A stretch of 64,000 nt of DNA, taken from assembly GCA_036374835.1 (NCBI GenBank), contig DASUTB010000072.1:1-64000 (forward strand), given 5' to 3'. This stretch comes from DASUTB01 sp036374835. Its GTDB lineage: Bacteria; Actinomycetota; Actinomycetes; Jiangellales; Jiangellaceae. Positions 44,215 to 53,528 of this stretch are shown here, piece after piece (positions within the stretch are counted from its first letter, which is position 1; every line of letters starts with the position of its first letter). The translations under genes were made by a program, and so were the position numbers. The notes beneath the pieces are model-generated. The model made no database searches. It was not told the origin of the DNA and saw only the letters and a list, made by a program, of their open reading frames with translations.

Positions 44215-45441
44215 TTAGAAGATTTCGATGGCGGACGGTGCGCGATGCCAGCCGAACGCGGTCGACGCCCGGGCCAGTGCACCCTCACGGTGTTCGGTGA
44301 CCAGACCCGCGTCCGCCAGGCTCTGCAGCGACGTGCCGCCCAGATAGACGGCACCGAGGTGGCGCACGTCGAGCGTCATGTCCGGATCGGCGGACGTCGG
44401 CTCGCACAGCACGGACGAGCCATCTCCGGCAAGGTGCCACCGTTGCGAGTTCTCAACGACGAAGTCATCTATGACATCGAGGACGACGTCCACCGGTGCG
44501 GCATAGCGGCGCGCCGAGAGTGCAGCGGGCACATCGAGGACGCGAATCCACAAACTCTGGTCCGCCGACACGCTGAGCGCGTTGGAATCGGTCACGATGT
44601 ACGGGAGAGGTTCGTCGGCGGCGCCGAACATATAGGCGACGGTGCGGGTCAGGTCGATAGACGTGAGGAATCGCCACAACGCGCGGTACGCCTGCGGGCT
44701 CGCCGCGACGACTTCGACCACCTTGACCTCGCCCGATGGTCCGGACTCGTCCCAGCCGCCTTTGACCCGCCATAGTGCGTATCCGGCCCGCGAGTCGCCC
44801 TCGCGGTAGAGCACACCGCGCATGCTGCTCATGCCGTGGCGGTGTGACGCGATGTCGGTCAACATCCGGTCCCACCACTTACCGGGCCGGGACGACCAGC
44901 CGGGGCGCTCGGTGCGAACCCGCTCGTACACCGCCGCGAGCTCCTCGGCAACGTCGGCCGGCTTGGCCTGCACCAGCGTTCCGGGCGCTTCGGAAGCCGT
45001 CATCTGCACGAGGCTGCGGTTGATCGTGTACTCGTAGTGCCGCGCCGCGATACCGTAACCGAACCGGCCGTAGATACCGCCCTCCGTCGCCCACAAAGCC
45101 GCCACCGGCTCGCTGCCGCGCTCACGGATCGACGCCAATTGGGCGTGCATGATCCTGGTCAGCAGGCCGCGACGGCGATGGGTTGTCGCGACCGCGACAC
45201 CGGTGACGTGCGCGACCGGGATGACGGCACCGGGCACGGTCATGTCGCGGGTGTAGACCGCCCCGGTCGCGACGGGTTTCCCGTCATCTTCGATCAGGTG
45301 CGTCCGATCCGGTTCGAAGACGAGGCGCTGACGGTCGACGGCCTCGTCCTCGACATCGTGCAGGAAGGCTCCGGTGATCAGTTCCGCGAGCGCGGAGTGA
45401 TCGTCAACGGTCGCCGTGCGCAGTGGGAGAGCGTCTGTCAT
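44215..45441 (-). CDS. Eis-type GNAT N-acetyltransferase
   Basis: A 408-residue enzyme with the Eis architecture: an N-terminal GNAT domain (HVTGVAVATTHRRRGLLTRI, the acetyl-CoA pyrophosphate loop), a second degenerate GNAT domain and a C-terminal sterol-carrier-like domain. It ends in IEIF; in Eis the C-terminal Phe carboxylate acts in catalysis, and that Phe is kept. Eis proteins acetylate aminoglycosides, polyamines or protein lysines; the substrate here is unknown. The ATG at 45441 is the only reasonable start. Confidence 0.92.
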   Translation of the reverse strand: MTDALPLRTATVDDHSALAELITGAFLHDVEDEAVDRQRLVFEPDRTHLIEDDGKPVATGAVYTRDMTVPGAVIPVAHVTGVAVATTHRRRGLLTRIMHAQLASIRERGSEPVAALWATEGGIYGRFGYGIAARHYEYTINRSLVQMTASEAPGTLVQAKPADVAEELAAVYERVRTERPGWSSRPGKWWDRMLTDIASHRHGMSSMRGVLYREGDSRAGYALWRVKGGWDESGPSGEVKVVEVVAASPQAYRALWRFLTSIDLTRTVAYMFGAADEPLPYIVTDSNALSVSADQSLWIRVLDVPAALSARRYAAPVDVVLDVIDDFVVENSQRWHLAGDGSSVLCEPTSADPDMTLDVRHLGAVYLGGTSLQSLADAGLVTEHREGALARASTAFGWHRAPSAIEIF

Positions 45442-45481
45442 AGGTCGTGTCTACGCGACGACGGTATGCCGCGCCAGTGAT

Positions 45482-46042
45482 TTACCCGCCCGGATGCACC
45501 ACCGTCGTGCCGGCCAGCCGGTCCCACAGCGCGGTGCGCGTTTCGGACAGGACGAGCGCCGCGGAGATCGCCCAGCCGAGGCCGAACGTCGCCATGCCGA
45601 ACAAGCCGACCAGCCCGATCTTGGCGCCGAGCTCGCGCACCGCCATGCGGCGCCAGCTGACCGGCTCGCCGGACCACATGTCGACGACGGTGAGGTCGCG
45701 TAACAGCCGCTTCGCAGGCGTACGCGCGTGCCGCCACTCGATCATCGACCACACCAGCCAGCCGATGCCGAACGTGCCGATGAAAAGCACGGCTTCGAGC
45801 AGGAACGCGATGAACCGGCGGCCCAGGGCGGCGAACTCCGGTTCGGCCGCGATGTCACCCTCTCGCGGCGTCGCGGTATCACCGATGCCTCCCGGTGAAT
45901 AGACGGTGCCCTCCTGGAACGCGGCGTCCTCCGCTGCGCTCGTGTCGCCCGATTCACCCGGCGTTTGGTCGGGCGTGGGCAGCCAGCCCTGTACATCGCC
46001 TTCGGTGTTGCGCGTTCTACTCGCATTGGCCACGTCGGACAA
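45482..46042 (-). CDS. RDD family membrane protein
   Basis: A 186-residue protein. The acidic N-terminal 70 residues (VQGWLPTPDQTPGESGD) are disordered. The RDD domain follows: AALGRRFIAFLLEAVLFIGT, then RTPAKRLLRDLTVVD, with three membrane segments ending in TALWDRLAGTTVV. Some RDD proteins are cation antiporters, but most are uncharacterised. It lies 18 bases after the lipase maturation factor gene on the same strand, so the two are probably co-transcribed. Confidence 0.9.
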   Translation of the reverse strand: MSDVANASRTRNTEGDVQGWLPTPDQTPGESGDTSAAEDAAFQEGTVYSPGGIGDTATPREGDIAAEPEFAALGRRFIAFLLEAVLFIGTFGIGWLVWSMIEWRHARTPAKRLLRDLTVVDMWSGEPVSWRRMAVRELGAKIGLVGLFGMATFGLGWAISAALVLSETRTALWDRLAGTTVVHPGG

Positions 46043-46060
46043 TAAGCACCAACAGGGGCA

Positions 46061-47521
46061 TCACCGCAAGAGTGCGCCGTTATCTTCCTGCCGGACGGAC
46101 GTCCGCGACCGGGGCGGCGCGTACTCGCCGACCAGCGTGCGGTGCCACCAACTTCCCGTCGCGCGGCGTTCGGCGCGCGTTGTGAACCGGTACCGGTACA
46201 GCCGTGCCCGCACCCGCACCGGCGGCTCGTTCGGGAACGGGTTCGTCCGCAGCAGCCTCAGCATGGCCCGGTCGTTCACCAGCAGCCGGTCGAGCAGCGC
46301 CGGCAACCACCTCTGCGAGTAGCCGCGGGACAGCGCGGCGAACCACATCATCCAGTCCAGCCGGAGGTGGTACGGCGCCACTTGGGGCGGGCGACGCGTC
46401 ACGTCACCGGGTTTGCCCTTGAACTCGTACTCCCGCCACTCCGTCGCGCCGTCGTCGGTCTGGCCGGCGGCGGTCCCCTCGATCACCACCTCGTGACGGA
46501 CCTTGGTGATCGAACCGAACGCACCATATGTATTGACCAGGTGGATCGGCGTGAAGCTGTAGTTCATCAGTTGTCTCGAACCGATCAGGTTGCGCACCGG
46601 CCAGTAACTCAAGAACACGATCACCGCGCTGATCGCGATCGTGACGCCGAGTAGCCAACCCGGTTCCGGCGACGTGGCCGGCGCCTCGACCGGAAGCATC
46701 GCTTCGATGATGTCGTCGCCGAGTGCCGACGTCGCGATGACGATCGCCACCACGTTCAGCCATGCGAAGTTGCCGCTGGCCACCAGCCAGAGCTGGGTGA
46801 CGATCACGATGGCCGCGGCCACACCACGCACCGGCTGCGGCGCGAACAACAGGAACGGGACGATCAGCTGGGTGAAGTGGTTTGCCGCGACCTCGACGCG
46901 GTGCAACACCTTGGGCAGCCGGTGGAAGTACCAGCTCAGCGGCCCCGGCATCGGCTGCGTCTCGTGGTGGTAGTACAAACAGGTCAGATCGCGCCAGCAC
47001 GCGTCCCCGCGCAACTTGATGAGGCCGGCGCCGAACTCCAACCGGAATAGCACCCAGATCAGCGCGAGCAGGATGAGCGTCGGCGGCGCGGCGTTGTCGT
47101 TGCCGAGGAAGATGGCGAGGAATCCGGCCTCGCACAGCAGCAGCTCCCAGCCGAATGCATACCAGGTCTGGCCGATGTTGACGATCGAGACGTAGAGCAC
47201 CCACAGCAGCGCCCAACTCGCCATGTACAGCCCGAGCGGGACGCCGTCCAGCGCACCGACGACGTGGACCAGGGAGGTGAGGATCCCGATGACGGCGACC
47301 GCGGCGAACAGCCGATCGGAGTAGCGCAGCTGGAACAGGCTGGGCGAATCCCGGAACGGTGTGGCCCGGATATAGACCGGAGCGGGCAACAGGCCGCGTT
47401 CACCGATGAGCGCTCGGAACTGGTTCAGCGCACCGAGGAACGCCAGCAGGTAGATGACGGCCAGGCCGCGCTGGAACACCAGCCTGCTCAGCCAGTAGTC
47501 GTGGGCCCACAGCCACTCCAC
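46061..47521 (-). CDS. Lipase maturation factor family membrane protein
   Basis: A 486-residue protein with multiple membrane segments in the first 330 residues and a C-terminal soluble part. Segments match LMF1-type proteins: FGAGLIKLRGDACWRDLTCL, LYYHHETQPMPGPLSWYFHR and, late, YEFKGKPGDVTRRPPQVAPYH with HLRLDWMMWFAALS. In animals LMF1 folds lipases in the ER; bacterial members have no proven role. The GTG start has no strong ribosome site. Confidence 0.9.
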   Translation of the reverse strand: MEWLWAHDYWLSRLVFQRGLAVIYLLAFLGALNQFRALIGERGLLPAPVYIRATPFRDSPSLFQLRYSDRLFAAVAVIGILTSLVHVVGALDGVPLGLYMASWALLWVLYVSIVNIGQTWYAFGWELLLCEAGFLAIFLGNDNAAPPTLILLALIWVLFRLEFGAGLIKLRGDACWRDLTCLYYHHETQPMPGPLSWYFHRLPKVLHRVEVAANHFTQLIVPFLLFAPQPVRGVAAAIVIVTQLWLVASGNFAWLNVVAIVIATSALGDDIIEAMLPVEAPATSPEPGWLLGVTIAISAVIVFLSYWPVRNLIGSRQLMNYSFTPIHLVNTYGAFGSITKVRHEVVIEGTAAGQTDDGATEWREYEFKGKPGDVTRRPPQVAPYHLRLDWMMWFAALSRGYSQRWLPALLDRLLVNDRAMLRLLRTNPFPNEPPVRVRARLYRYRFTTRAERRATGSWWHRTLVGEYAPPRSRTSVRQEDNGALLR

Positions 47522-47647
47522 ACCAGGCCATGAAACTCAATCGTGTGATCTTCCGCAATAGACCAGCGAACGGCGACGTCAATCACGATGCGCGTCGCTT
47601 AATGGTGATGCTGGGCGTTTACGCAACGTAAAGTAAGGAATTCCGTG

Positions 47648-47665
47648 CTCTACATGATCATTCTG
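47648..47665 (-). repeat. Dispersed 3'-end motif, copy 5 (tRNA-Leu)
   Basis: On the minus strand CAGAATGATCATGTAGAG, beginning seven bases after the 3' end of tRNA-Leu and in its orientation. It shows the motif is not tied to coding sequence. Confidence 0.7.
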
Positions 47666-47671
47666 GAGGGG

Positions 47672-47755
47672 TGCGCGAGGGGGGAGTTGAACCCCCACGC
47701 CCTTGCGGGCACACGGACCTGAACCGTGCGCGTCTGCCTGTTCCGCCACTCGCGC
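47672..47755 (-). tRNA. tRNA-Leu (anticodon CAG)
   Basis: An 84-nt class II tRNA. The acceptor stem pairs GCGCGAG (5') with CTCGCGC (3') and the discriminator is A. The anticodon stem CACGG/CCGTG encloses TTCAGGT, giving anticodon CAG (47719-47721), which reads CUG. A variable arm GCCCGCAAGGGCG and a T-arm GGGGG-TTCAACT-CCCCC follow. CCA is not encoded. Confidence 0.95.
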
Positions 47756-47798
47756 ATGCTGCCGTCCATCACATTCACGGGCAGCCGGACTAGGCTAA

Positions 47799-47828
47799 CA
47801 CGGTAGAAAACCGTGGTCATAACCACGG
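47799..47828. promoter_or_regulatory. Mutually exclusive hairpins upstream of fhaA and the tRNA
   Basis: CACGGT-AGAAA-ACCGTG (47799-47815) and CCGTGGT-CATA-ACCACGG (47811-47828) overlap by five bases, so only one can form at a time. They lie between tRNA-Leu and fhaA, which are transcribed away from each other, about 130 bases before the fhaA start. Confidence 0.4.
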
Positions 47829-47957
47829 GACATGCCGGACAACCGCAACGCTGGTTACGATCAGGGCGCGGGACAATGTGTCCGGGGAAGCGCCACATGG
47901 GGGCTCAGAGAAACCCTGGGCGGTGGACTTTGAGTACGACGAGAAAGGGAGCTGGCG

Positions 47958-48677
47958 ATGGGCGTGCTGCAGCGTTTTGAGGCCCGCCTCGAGGGCATGG
48001 TGACCGGAGCGTTCAGCAAGGCGTTCCGTGCCGAGGTTCAGCCCGTCGAGATCGCCGCGGCGCTCCAGCGCGAACTCGACAACAATGCGAAGATCGTATC
48101 GCGGGAGCGCTCGCTGGTGCCGAACGAGTTCATTATCGAGCTCGGGCACGACGACTACGGCCGGCTGTCCGCGTACTCGGACACACTCTCCCGCGAGCTC
48201 GTCGACCTGGCGCGCGAGCACGCCGAACTGCAGCGGTTCGCGTTCACCGGGCCGGTGAGCGTGGCGTTCGAGGAGCATCCCGACCTCGGTACCGGCCAGT
48301 TCCGGGTGCGCAGCAATGTGCGCGCCGGCGTCGATCGCGGTGCGTCGTACTCGTCCGGCCAGGAAGGCACGCAGAACGCGGCCGGCTACCTCGTCATCAA
48401 TGGGACGCAGCATCCGATCACGCCGCCGGGCGTCGTGCTCGGGCGCGGCAAGGAGTGCGACCTCCGGATCGACGATCCGGGTATATCGCGCCGGCACGCG
48501 GAGATCCGCGTGCACGGTTACGGGCCGGATGCGGCGCTCGTCGTCGTCGATCTCGGTTCGACCAATGGCACCGTGGTGGACGGCGTTCGTACCGCGCAGG
48601 CCAAGGTGCTGGACGGTTCACGTATCGTGCTGGGGTCAACCATCATCGATGTGCATCGCCGGGCGTCGCGGAGGTGA
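47958..48677 (+). CDS. fhaA: FHA-domain signalling protein FhaA (DUF3662 + FHA)
   Basis: A 239-residue protein. The N-terminal DUF3662 domain (GVLQRFEARLEGMVTGAFSK, VEIAAALQRELDNNA) and a short linker lead to a C-terminal FHA domain (about residues 150-235: VLGRGKECDLRI, GISRRHAEIR, DLGSTNGTVV). FhaA reads phosphothreonines made by PknA/PknB and, in mycobacteria, links the MurJ regulator to cell-wall synthesis. GGGAG lies upstream of the ATG. It is the first gene of the seven-gene cell-wall signalling cluster. Confidence 0.97.
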   Translation: MGVLQRFEARLEGMVTGAFSKAFRAEVQPVEIAAALQRELDNNAKIVSRERSLVPNEFIIELGHDDYGRLSAYSDTLSRELVDLAREHAELQRFAFTGPVSVAFEEHPDLGTGQFRVRSNVRAGVDRGASYSSGQEGTQNAAGYLVINGTQHPITPPGVVLGRGKECDLRIDDPGISRRHAEIRVHGYGPDAALVVVDLGSTNGTVVDGVRTAQAKVLDGSRIVLGSTIIDVHRRASRR

Positions 48678-48681
48678 GCCA

Positions 48682-49143
48682 GTGGGCGACCTGACCCTCA
48701 CGGTCATCAAGTTGGGGTTTCTGGCCGTACTGTGGCTGCTCGTGCTGTCGGTCGTGTCCGCTATGCGTGCGGATCTTTTCGGGGTCCGGCCGTCGAGTTC
48801 GGCCAAGGACGTCCCGCGGCAGGCCAACAGGCGATCGAAGCCCGGGCGGGGCGCGCCCAGCAAGGTCGTCATCGTCGATGGGCCGGACAAGAACCAGGCG
48901 GTTCCGTTGGAGGGGGCTCCGGTAACGTTCGGACGCGGCGTCGAATGTACAGTTCCACTCTCGGACGAGTATGTCTCGACGGCCCACGCCAGGCTGCTGT
49001 TTCACGACGGACAGTGGTACGTCGAAGACCTCGGCTCGACCAACGGAACGTATCTGGGTAGTGAGCGGTTGACGAGGAGCATGCCAGTAGGAGCACGGAG
49101 CCGGGTCCGCTTGGGAAAGACCGTGCTCGAACTGCGGAAGTAG
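48682..49143 (+). CDS. fhaB: FHA-domain membrane protein FhaB/FipA
   Basis: A 153-residue protein with one N-terminal membrane segment (VIKLGFLAVLWLLVLSVV), a basic linker and a C-terminal FHA domain (FGRGVECTVPLSDEYVSTAH, DLGSTNGTYL). It binds phosphorylated partners of PknA/PknB at the division site in mycobacteria (FipA). GTG 48682 is preceded by GGAGGTGAG, which overlaps the fhaA stop codon, so the two are translated from one message. Confidence 0.96.
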   Translation: MGDLTLTVIKLGFLAVLWLLVLSVVSAMRADLFGVRPSSSAKDVPRQANRRSKPGRGAPSKVVIVDGPDKNQAVPLEGAPVTFGRGVECTVPLSDEYVSTAHARLLFHDGQWYVEDLGSTNGTYLGSERLTRSMPVGARSRVRLGKTVLELRK

Positions 49144-49150
49144 GCGACGG

Positions 49151-50704
49151 ATGACATTGATGATCCGGTACGTCGCAAAGTCCGATGTCGGGCTGATCCG
49201 CGAGGGGAATGAGGACTCCGGATACGCCGGGCCACGGCTGCTGGCGGTCGCCGACGGCATGGGTGGGCATGCGGCCGGGGAGCTGGCCAGCTCGGTCGCC
49301 ATCGAGGAGCTCGTCCAGGCCGAGGAACGGCACAAGAGCGGAACCAACACGCTCAAGGCCCTCGACTCGGCTCTGCACGCCGCGCACAAGCGGATCCGCC
49401 GGCTCGTGGACGAGGACCCCGGCCGCGAGGGTATGGGCACGACGGTCACCGCACTGTTGTGGACCGGCGATCAGTTCGGCCTCGCCCATATCGGTGACTC
49501 GCGCGGCTACCGGCTCCGTGGTGGCGAGCTTGCGCAGATCACCACTGACCACACGTTCGTGCAATCGCTCGTCGACGAGGGACGGATCACCGAGGACGAA
49601 GCGAGCGTGCATCCGGCGCGCTCGATGATTCTCAAGGCGTTGCAGGGTGATGTCGAGCCGCAGGTCGATCTGGAGATGCTCGACGTCCAGCCCGGTGACC
49701 GATACCTGCTGTGCAGCGACGGCATCACCGACTTCGTCAGCACGGACACCATCCGGCATGCCCTCAACGACAATGCCGACCTGGCCTCGGCGGCCGGCGC
49801 ACTGGTCCAGCTCGCCTTACGGGCCGGCGCGCCGGACAACGTCACGCTGGTGCTGGCCGACGTCATCGACACCGACAGGCCGCCGCGTGCCGATGACACC
49901 GCCGAGGTGTATCTCGTCGGCGCCGCGTCCGACGATCCACCGCCTCCGCCGCCGGCCGCCAGGCACCGGCCCGGCAGCGACGCCACCAGACCACTGGTCG
50001 CCGAGAGCGGTGGGGTCGGCACGCTGACCGACGACACGAGCAGCACCGAGCGCGTAGCCGACCCGGATAGTGCGGACGGCGACCCGGAGGAATTGCGATA
50101 CGCGCCACGGCCGCCGCGCAGATGGCGGTGGCTGCGGTGGCTCGCGGTTGTGGTGATACTCGTCGGACTCGCCTGGGGCGGCATCGCGATCGCGAGCGAC
50201 TGGATCCGCGGGCAGTACTTCGTCGGGGAGCAGGGCGGCGAGGTCGCCATCTATCGCGGCATCAACCAGGACGTCGGGCCGTTGGCACTGTACGAGTACA
50301 TCGGCAAACCCGCCGAGTTGCCGGTCGGTGCGCTTCCGGAGGTGTACCGGAACCGGGTCGCCGCCACGATCGCGGCGGACAGCCTGGCCGAAGCCGAGGA
50401 CATCGTCGCCGACCTGCTCGGGCGGGCGTGCGACGCGCAACCCGAGCCGCCCACGGTTCTGCAAGGCACCGAACCGGGCGAAGACACCGGAACCGACGAC
50501 GGCACCGGTTCGTCCAACGGTACGGACGGGTCAGGCGATCAGGCCGATCCGCCGGATGACTCGGACGCTGCCGGCACCGACGACACATCGACGGCCACCG
50601 TCACCCAGACCACGGACGTCGACCCGGACACGCAGGTGAATCAGCCAGCCGAGCAACCCCAGACGAGTGGCTACCCAGGGCTCGTCTGCCCGGAGGACCA
50701 GTGA
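49151..50704 (+). CDS. pstP: PP2C-type Ser/Thr protein phosphatase PstP
   Basis: A 517-residue phosphatase that reverses PknA/PknB phosphorylation. The catalytic domain (residues 5-240) has the metal-binding motifs NEDSGYAG, VADGMGGHAAGE, GDSRGYRL and SDGITDFV. A Pro-rich juxtamembrane region, one membrane segment near residues 325-347 (LRWLAVVVILVGLAWGGIA) and an extracellular Thr/Asp/Gly-rich tail follow, the usual PstP topology. ATG 49151 and ATG 49160 are both possible starts. It overlaps rodA by four bases (GTGA). Confidence 0.97.
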   Translation: MTLMIRYVAKSDVGLIREGNEDSGYAGPRLLAVADGMGGHAAGELASSVAIEELVQAEERHKSGTNTLKALDSALHAAHKRIRRLVDEDPGREGMGTTVTALLWTGDQFGLAHIGDSRGYRLRGGELAQITTDHTFVQSLVDEGRITEDEASVHPARSMILKALQGDVEPQVDLEMLDVQPGDRYLLCSDGITDFVSTDTIRHALNDNADLASAAGALVQLALRAGAPDNVTLVLADVIDTDRPPRADDTAEVYLVGAASDDPPPPPPAARHRPGSDATRPLVAESGGVGTLTDDTSSTERVADPDSADGDPEELRYAPRPPRRWRWLRWLAVVVILVGLAWGGIAIASDWIRGQYFVGEQGGEVAIYRGINQDVGPLALYEYIGKPAELPVGALPEVYRNRVAATIAADSLAEAEDIVADLLGRACDAQPEPPTVLQGTEPGEDTGTDDGTGSSNGTDGSGDQADPPDDSDAAGTDDTSTATVTQTTDVDPDTQVNQPAEQPQTSGYPGLVCPEDQ

Positions 50705-52062
50705 GCACAGCCGGCGACTACGTGCCACGGCGCGGCCGGGGCACCGAGTTGGCCCTGCTGCTGTTCGCGATCGGCATCGCGACCGCGGCGTACGTCGCGG
50801 TCGACCTGGGCACCCTCGGCCGGATCCCGCCCAACACACTTGGCTACCTGCTCGGGCTGTCTGCTATCACCGGCGTGGCGCACCTGGTCATTCGCCGGTT
50901 CGCCGCCTACGCCGACCCGGTGATCCTGCCGATCGCGGTGGCGCTCAACGGCCTCGGCCTGGCGATGATTCAACGCATCGCCCTCGAGGACGAGGAGATC
51001 ACCGCCACCACCCAGTTGACCTGGATGGTGGTCGGCGTCGCCGGATTCGTCGCCGTGCTGATCTTCGTTCGGGACCACCGCCTGCTGGCCCGCTTCACGT
51101 ACACGGCCGCGCTGGCCGGTATCGTCCTGCTGCTCCTTCCAATGCTGCCGGTCATCGGCCACGAGGTCCGCGGCGCGCAGATCTGGATTCAGATCGGCAG
51201 CATGACCTTCCAGCCCGGTGAGGCCGCCAAGATTCTTTTGATCATCGCGTTCGCCGGCTACCTGGTCCGGACCAAAGACGCGCTCGCGCTGGCCGGCCGG
51301 CGCGTGCTCGGCGTCGACCTCCCCCGTGCCAGGGATCTGGGCCCGATCTTGATCGTCTGGCTCGCCGCACTCGGCATCCTCGCCGTCCAGAACGACCTCG
51401 GACCGTCCCTTCTGATCTTCGGCACATTCGTGCTGATGATCTACACCGCAACCGAGCGCATCTCCTGGGTCGTGGTCGGGCTCACACTGTTCGTCGTCGG
51501 TGGGCTCGCGGCGTACGCCATCGTCCCGCACGTGCGGCCGAGGTTCACCGGCTGGCTCGATCCCTTCTCCGACCCGGACCGCTTCTTCCAGATCGTGCAG
51601 GCGCTGTACGGCCTCGCGTACGGCGGGATCACCGGTACCGGCCTCGGGCAGGGCAGCCCCGACCTCATCCCGTTCGCGCACAGCGACTTCATCGCCGTAG
51701 CGCTCGGAGAGGAGCTGGGCTTGACCGGTCTCATGGCGATCATCGTGCTGTACGCGCTGCTGGTCTCGCGCGGTCTGCGCGCCGCCCTGCTGCTGCGCGA
51801 CCCGTTCGGCAAGTTGCTCGCGATGGGCCTGGCCACGACGCTGATGCTGCAGGTCTTCATCGTGATCGGTGGCGTCACCCGGCTGATCCCGCTGACCGGT
51901 CTGACCACCCCGTTCCTTTCGATGGGCGGTTCGTCGCTGGTGATGAACTGGGTGCTGGTCGGGCTGCTCGTCCGGCTGTCCGATGCGGCCCGCCGTCCCG
52001 CCCCGACCGGTCCGATCCCGACCGTCGACGACGCGGCGACTCAGGTGGTGAAGCTGCGGTGA
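50701..52062 (+). CDS. rodA: SEDS-family peptidoglycan glycosyltransferase (RodA/FtsW-like)
   Basis: A 453-residue polytopic membrane protein with 10 or more segments. SEDS motifs are present: GAQIWIQIGSMTFQPGE, AVQNDLGPSLLIFGTFV, GGITGTGLGQGSP and the late LTGLTTPFLSMGGSSLV. It polymerises lipid II glycan chains together with its partner PBP. Its GTG overlaps the pstP stop as GTGA and its stop overlaps the pbpA start in the same way, so phosphatase, SEDS polymerase and PBP are translationally coupled. Confidence 0.96.
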   Translation: MSTAGDYVPRRGRGTELALLLFAIGIATAAYVAVDLGTLGRIPPNTLGYLLGLSAITGVAHLVIRRFAAYADPVILPIAVALNGLGLAMIQRIALEDEEITATTQLTWMVVGVAGFVAVLIFVRDHRLLARFTYTAALAGIVLLLLPMLPVIGHEVRGAQIWIQIGSMTFQPGEAAKILLIIAFAGYLVRTKDALALAGRRVLGVDLPRARDLGPILIVWLAALGILAVQNDLGPSLLIFGTFVLMIYTATERISWVVVGLTLFVVGGLAAYAIVPHVRPRFTGWLDPFSDPDRFFQIVQALYGLAYGGITGTGLGQGSPDLIPFAHSDFIAVALGEELGLTGLMAIIVLYALLVSRGLRAALLLRDPFGKLLAMGLATTLMLQVFIVIGGVTRLIPLTGLTTPFLSMGGSSLVMNWVLVGLLVRLSDAARRPAPTGPIPTVDDAATQVVKLR

Positions 52063-53528
52063 ACTCGCCGATCCGTAAGGTGGCGGCCGGTTGCCTGCTG
52101 CTCGCCCTGGCCCTGCTGGCCAACGTCACGTGGGTCCAGGCGTTCCAGGCCGACTCGCTGAACGCACGCGACGACAACCGCCGCGTGCTCATCGACCAGT
52201 ACTCGCGGAACCGGGGCTCGATCATCGTCGGCGACGAGGCGATCGTCCGCTCCGTGCCGAGCGACGGGCAGTTCTCCTACCAGCGCGAGTACCGGCGGCC
52301 TTTCATGTACGCCCACTTGACCGGCTACTACTCCTTCATCTTCGGCCGCTCGGGTATCGAGGACACCCAGAACGAGATTCTCGCGGGCACGGACGACAGC
52401 ATGTTCGTGCGACGCCTCGCCGACCTGGTGACCGGAAGCCGGACCCAGGGCGGTTCGGTCGTGCTGACCATCAACCCGGCCGCACAGCAGGCGGCATGGG
52501 ACGCATTGGGCGACTTCAAGGGCGCGGTCGTGGCGATCGAGCCGTCGACTGGACGGATCCTGGCGTCGGTGAGCAAACCGTCCTACAACCCGAACCCACT
52601 CGCCAGTCACGACATCGAAGAGCAGCAGGCGGCGTGGGAAGAATTCGTCGCGCACGACGAGCCCGGCAGTGATCTGTCTTCACGCAACCGTGCGATGACC
52701 GAGACATTGCCGCCGGGGTCGGTGTTCAAGCTGGTGACGTCGTCCGCCGCGCTCGAGAGCGGACAGTATGAGCCGACCTCGGTCGTCCCCGGCCCGGCGG
52801 CCCTGGATCTGCCGCAGACCGACCGCGACCTGCCCAACTACAACGGGCAGCCGTGCGGGACGAACAATGAAACGACGATCACCAACGCACTGCGCATCTC
52901 CTGCAACACCGCCTACGGCTATCTGGGCATGGAGCTCGGCGTCGACGCGATGCATCTGCAGGCCGAGAAGTTCGGCTACAACTCGCGCCCGATGGACGAC
53001 TTGCCAACGACCGAAAGTGTGTTCCCGGCGGAGATGGACGAGCCGTCGCTCGCGCAGTCGGCTATCGGCCAGCGGGACGTTCGGGTGACGCCGCTGCAGG
53101 TCGCCATGGTGACCGCGGCCATCGCGAACAACGGCGAGTTGATGCAGCCGTACCTCGTAGACGAGGTCCGTGACACGGACCTGGTCAGTGTGATGGAGCG
53201 AACCGACCCGGAGGTGTTATCCGAGGCGATCTCGCCGTCCACCGCCCAGGAACTACAGGCCATGATGATCGAAGTCGTCGAGAGCGGCACCGGCACGGCG
53301 GCTCAGATGCCCGGCATCACGGTGGGCGGAAAGACCGGTACCGCGCAGCGCGGCGAGGAGCGGTCGAACATCGCGTGGTTCACCGCGTTCGCTCCAGGGG
53401 ACGAGCCGGCGGTGGCGGTGGCCGTCGTCATCGAGGAGGCTCCCGGTGTCGGCGACGACGAGATCGCGGGCGGCAGGCTCGCGGCGCCAGTCGCCAAGGC
53501 CGTGATCGAGGCGGTTCTGAATTCATGA
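52059..53528 (+). CDS. pbpA: Penicillin-binding protein 2 (class B transpeptidase)
   Basis: A 489-residue class B PBP that cross-links peptidoglycan as RodA's partner. A membrane anchor (residues 8-28) precedes a pedestal domain and the transpeptidase domain with PPGSVFKLV (catalytic Ser and Lys), RISCNTAYG (the SxN motif) and GGKTGTAQRG (KTG). GTG 52059 overlaps rodA and its stop overlaps the pknA ATG as ATGA. Confidence 0.97.
   Translation: MNSPIRKVAAGCLLLALALLANVTWVQAFQADSLNARDDNRRVLIDQYSRNRGSIIVGDEAIVRSVPSDGQFSYQREYRRPFMYAHLTGYYSFIFGRSGIEDTQNEILAGTDDSMFVRRLADLVTGSRTQGGSVVLTINPAAQQAAWDALGDFKGAVVAIEPSTGRILASVSKPSYNPNPLASHDIEEQQAAWEEFVAHDEPGSDLSSRNRAMTETLPPGSVFKLVTSSAALESGQYEPTSVVPGPAALDLPQTDRDLPNYNGQPCGTNNETTITNALRISCNTAYGYLGMELGVDAMHLQAEKFGYNSRPMDDLPTTESVFPAEMDEPSLAQSAIGQRDVRVTPLQVAMVTAAIANNGELMQPYLVDEVRDTDLVSVMERTDPEVLSEAISPSTAQELQAMMIEVVESGTGTAAQMPGITVGGKTGTAQRGEERSNIAWFTAFAPGDEPAVAVAVVIEEAPGVGDDEIAGGRLAAPVAKAVIEAVLNS

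Noticed and set aside
47650..47898. 82-codon minus-strand frame across tRNA-Leu
   Set aside because: It is explained entirely by the tRNA and flanking non-coding DNA.
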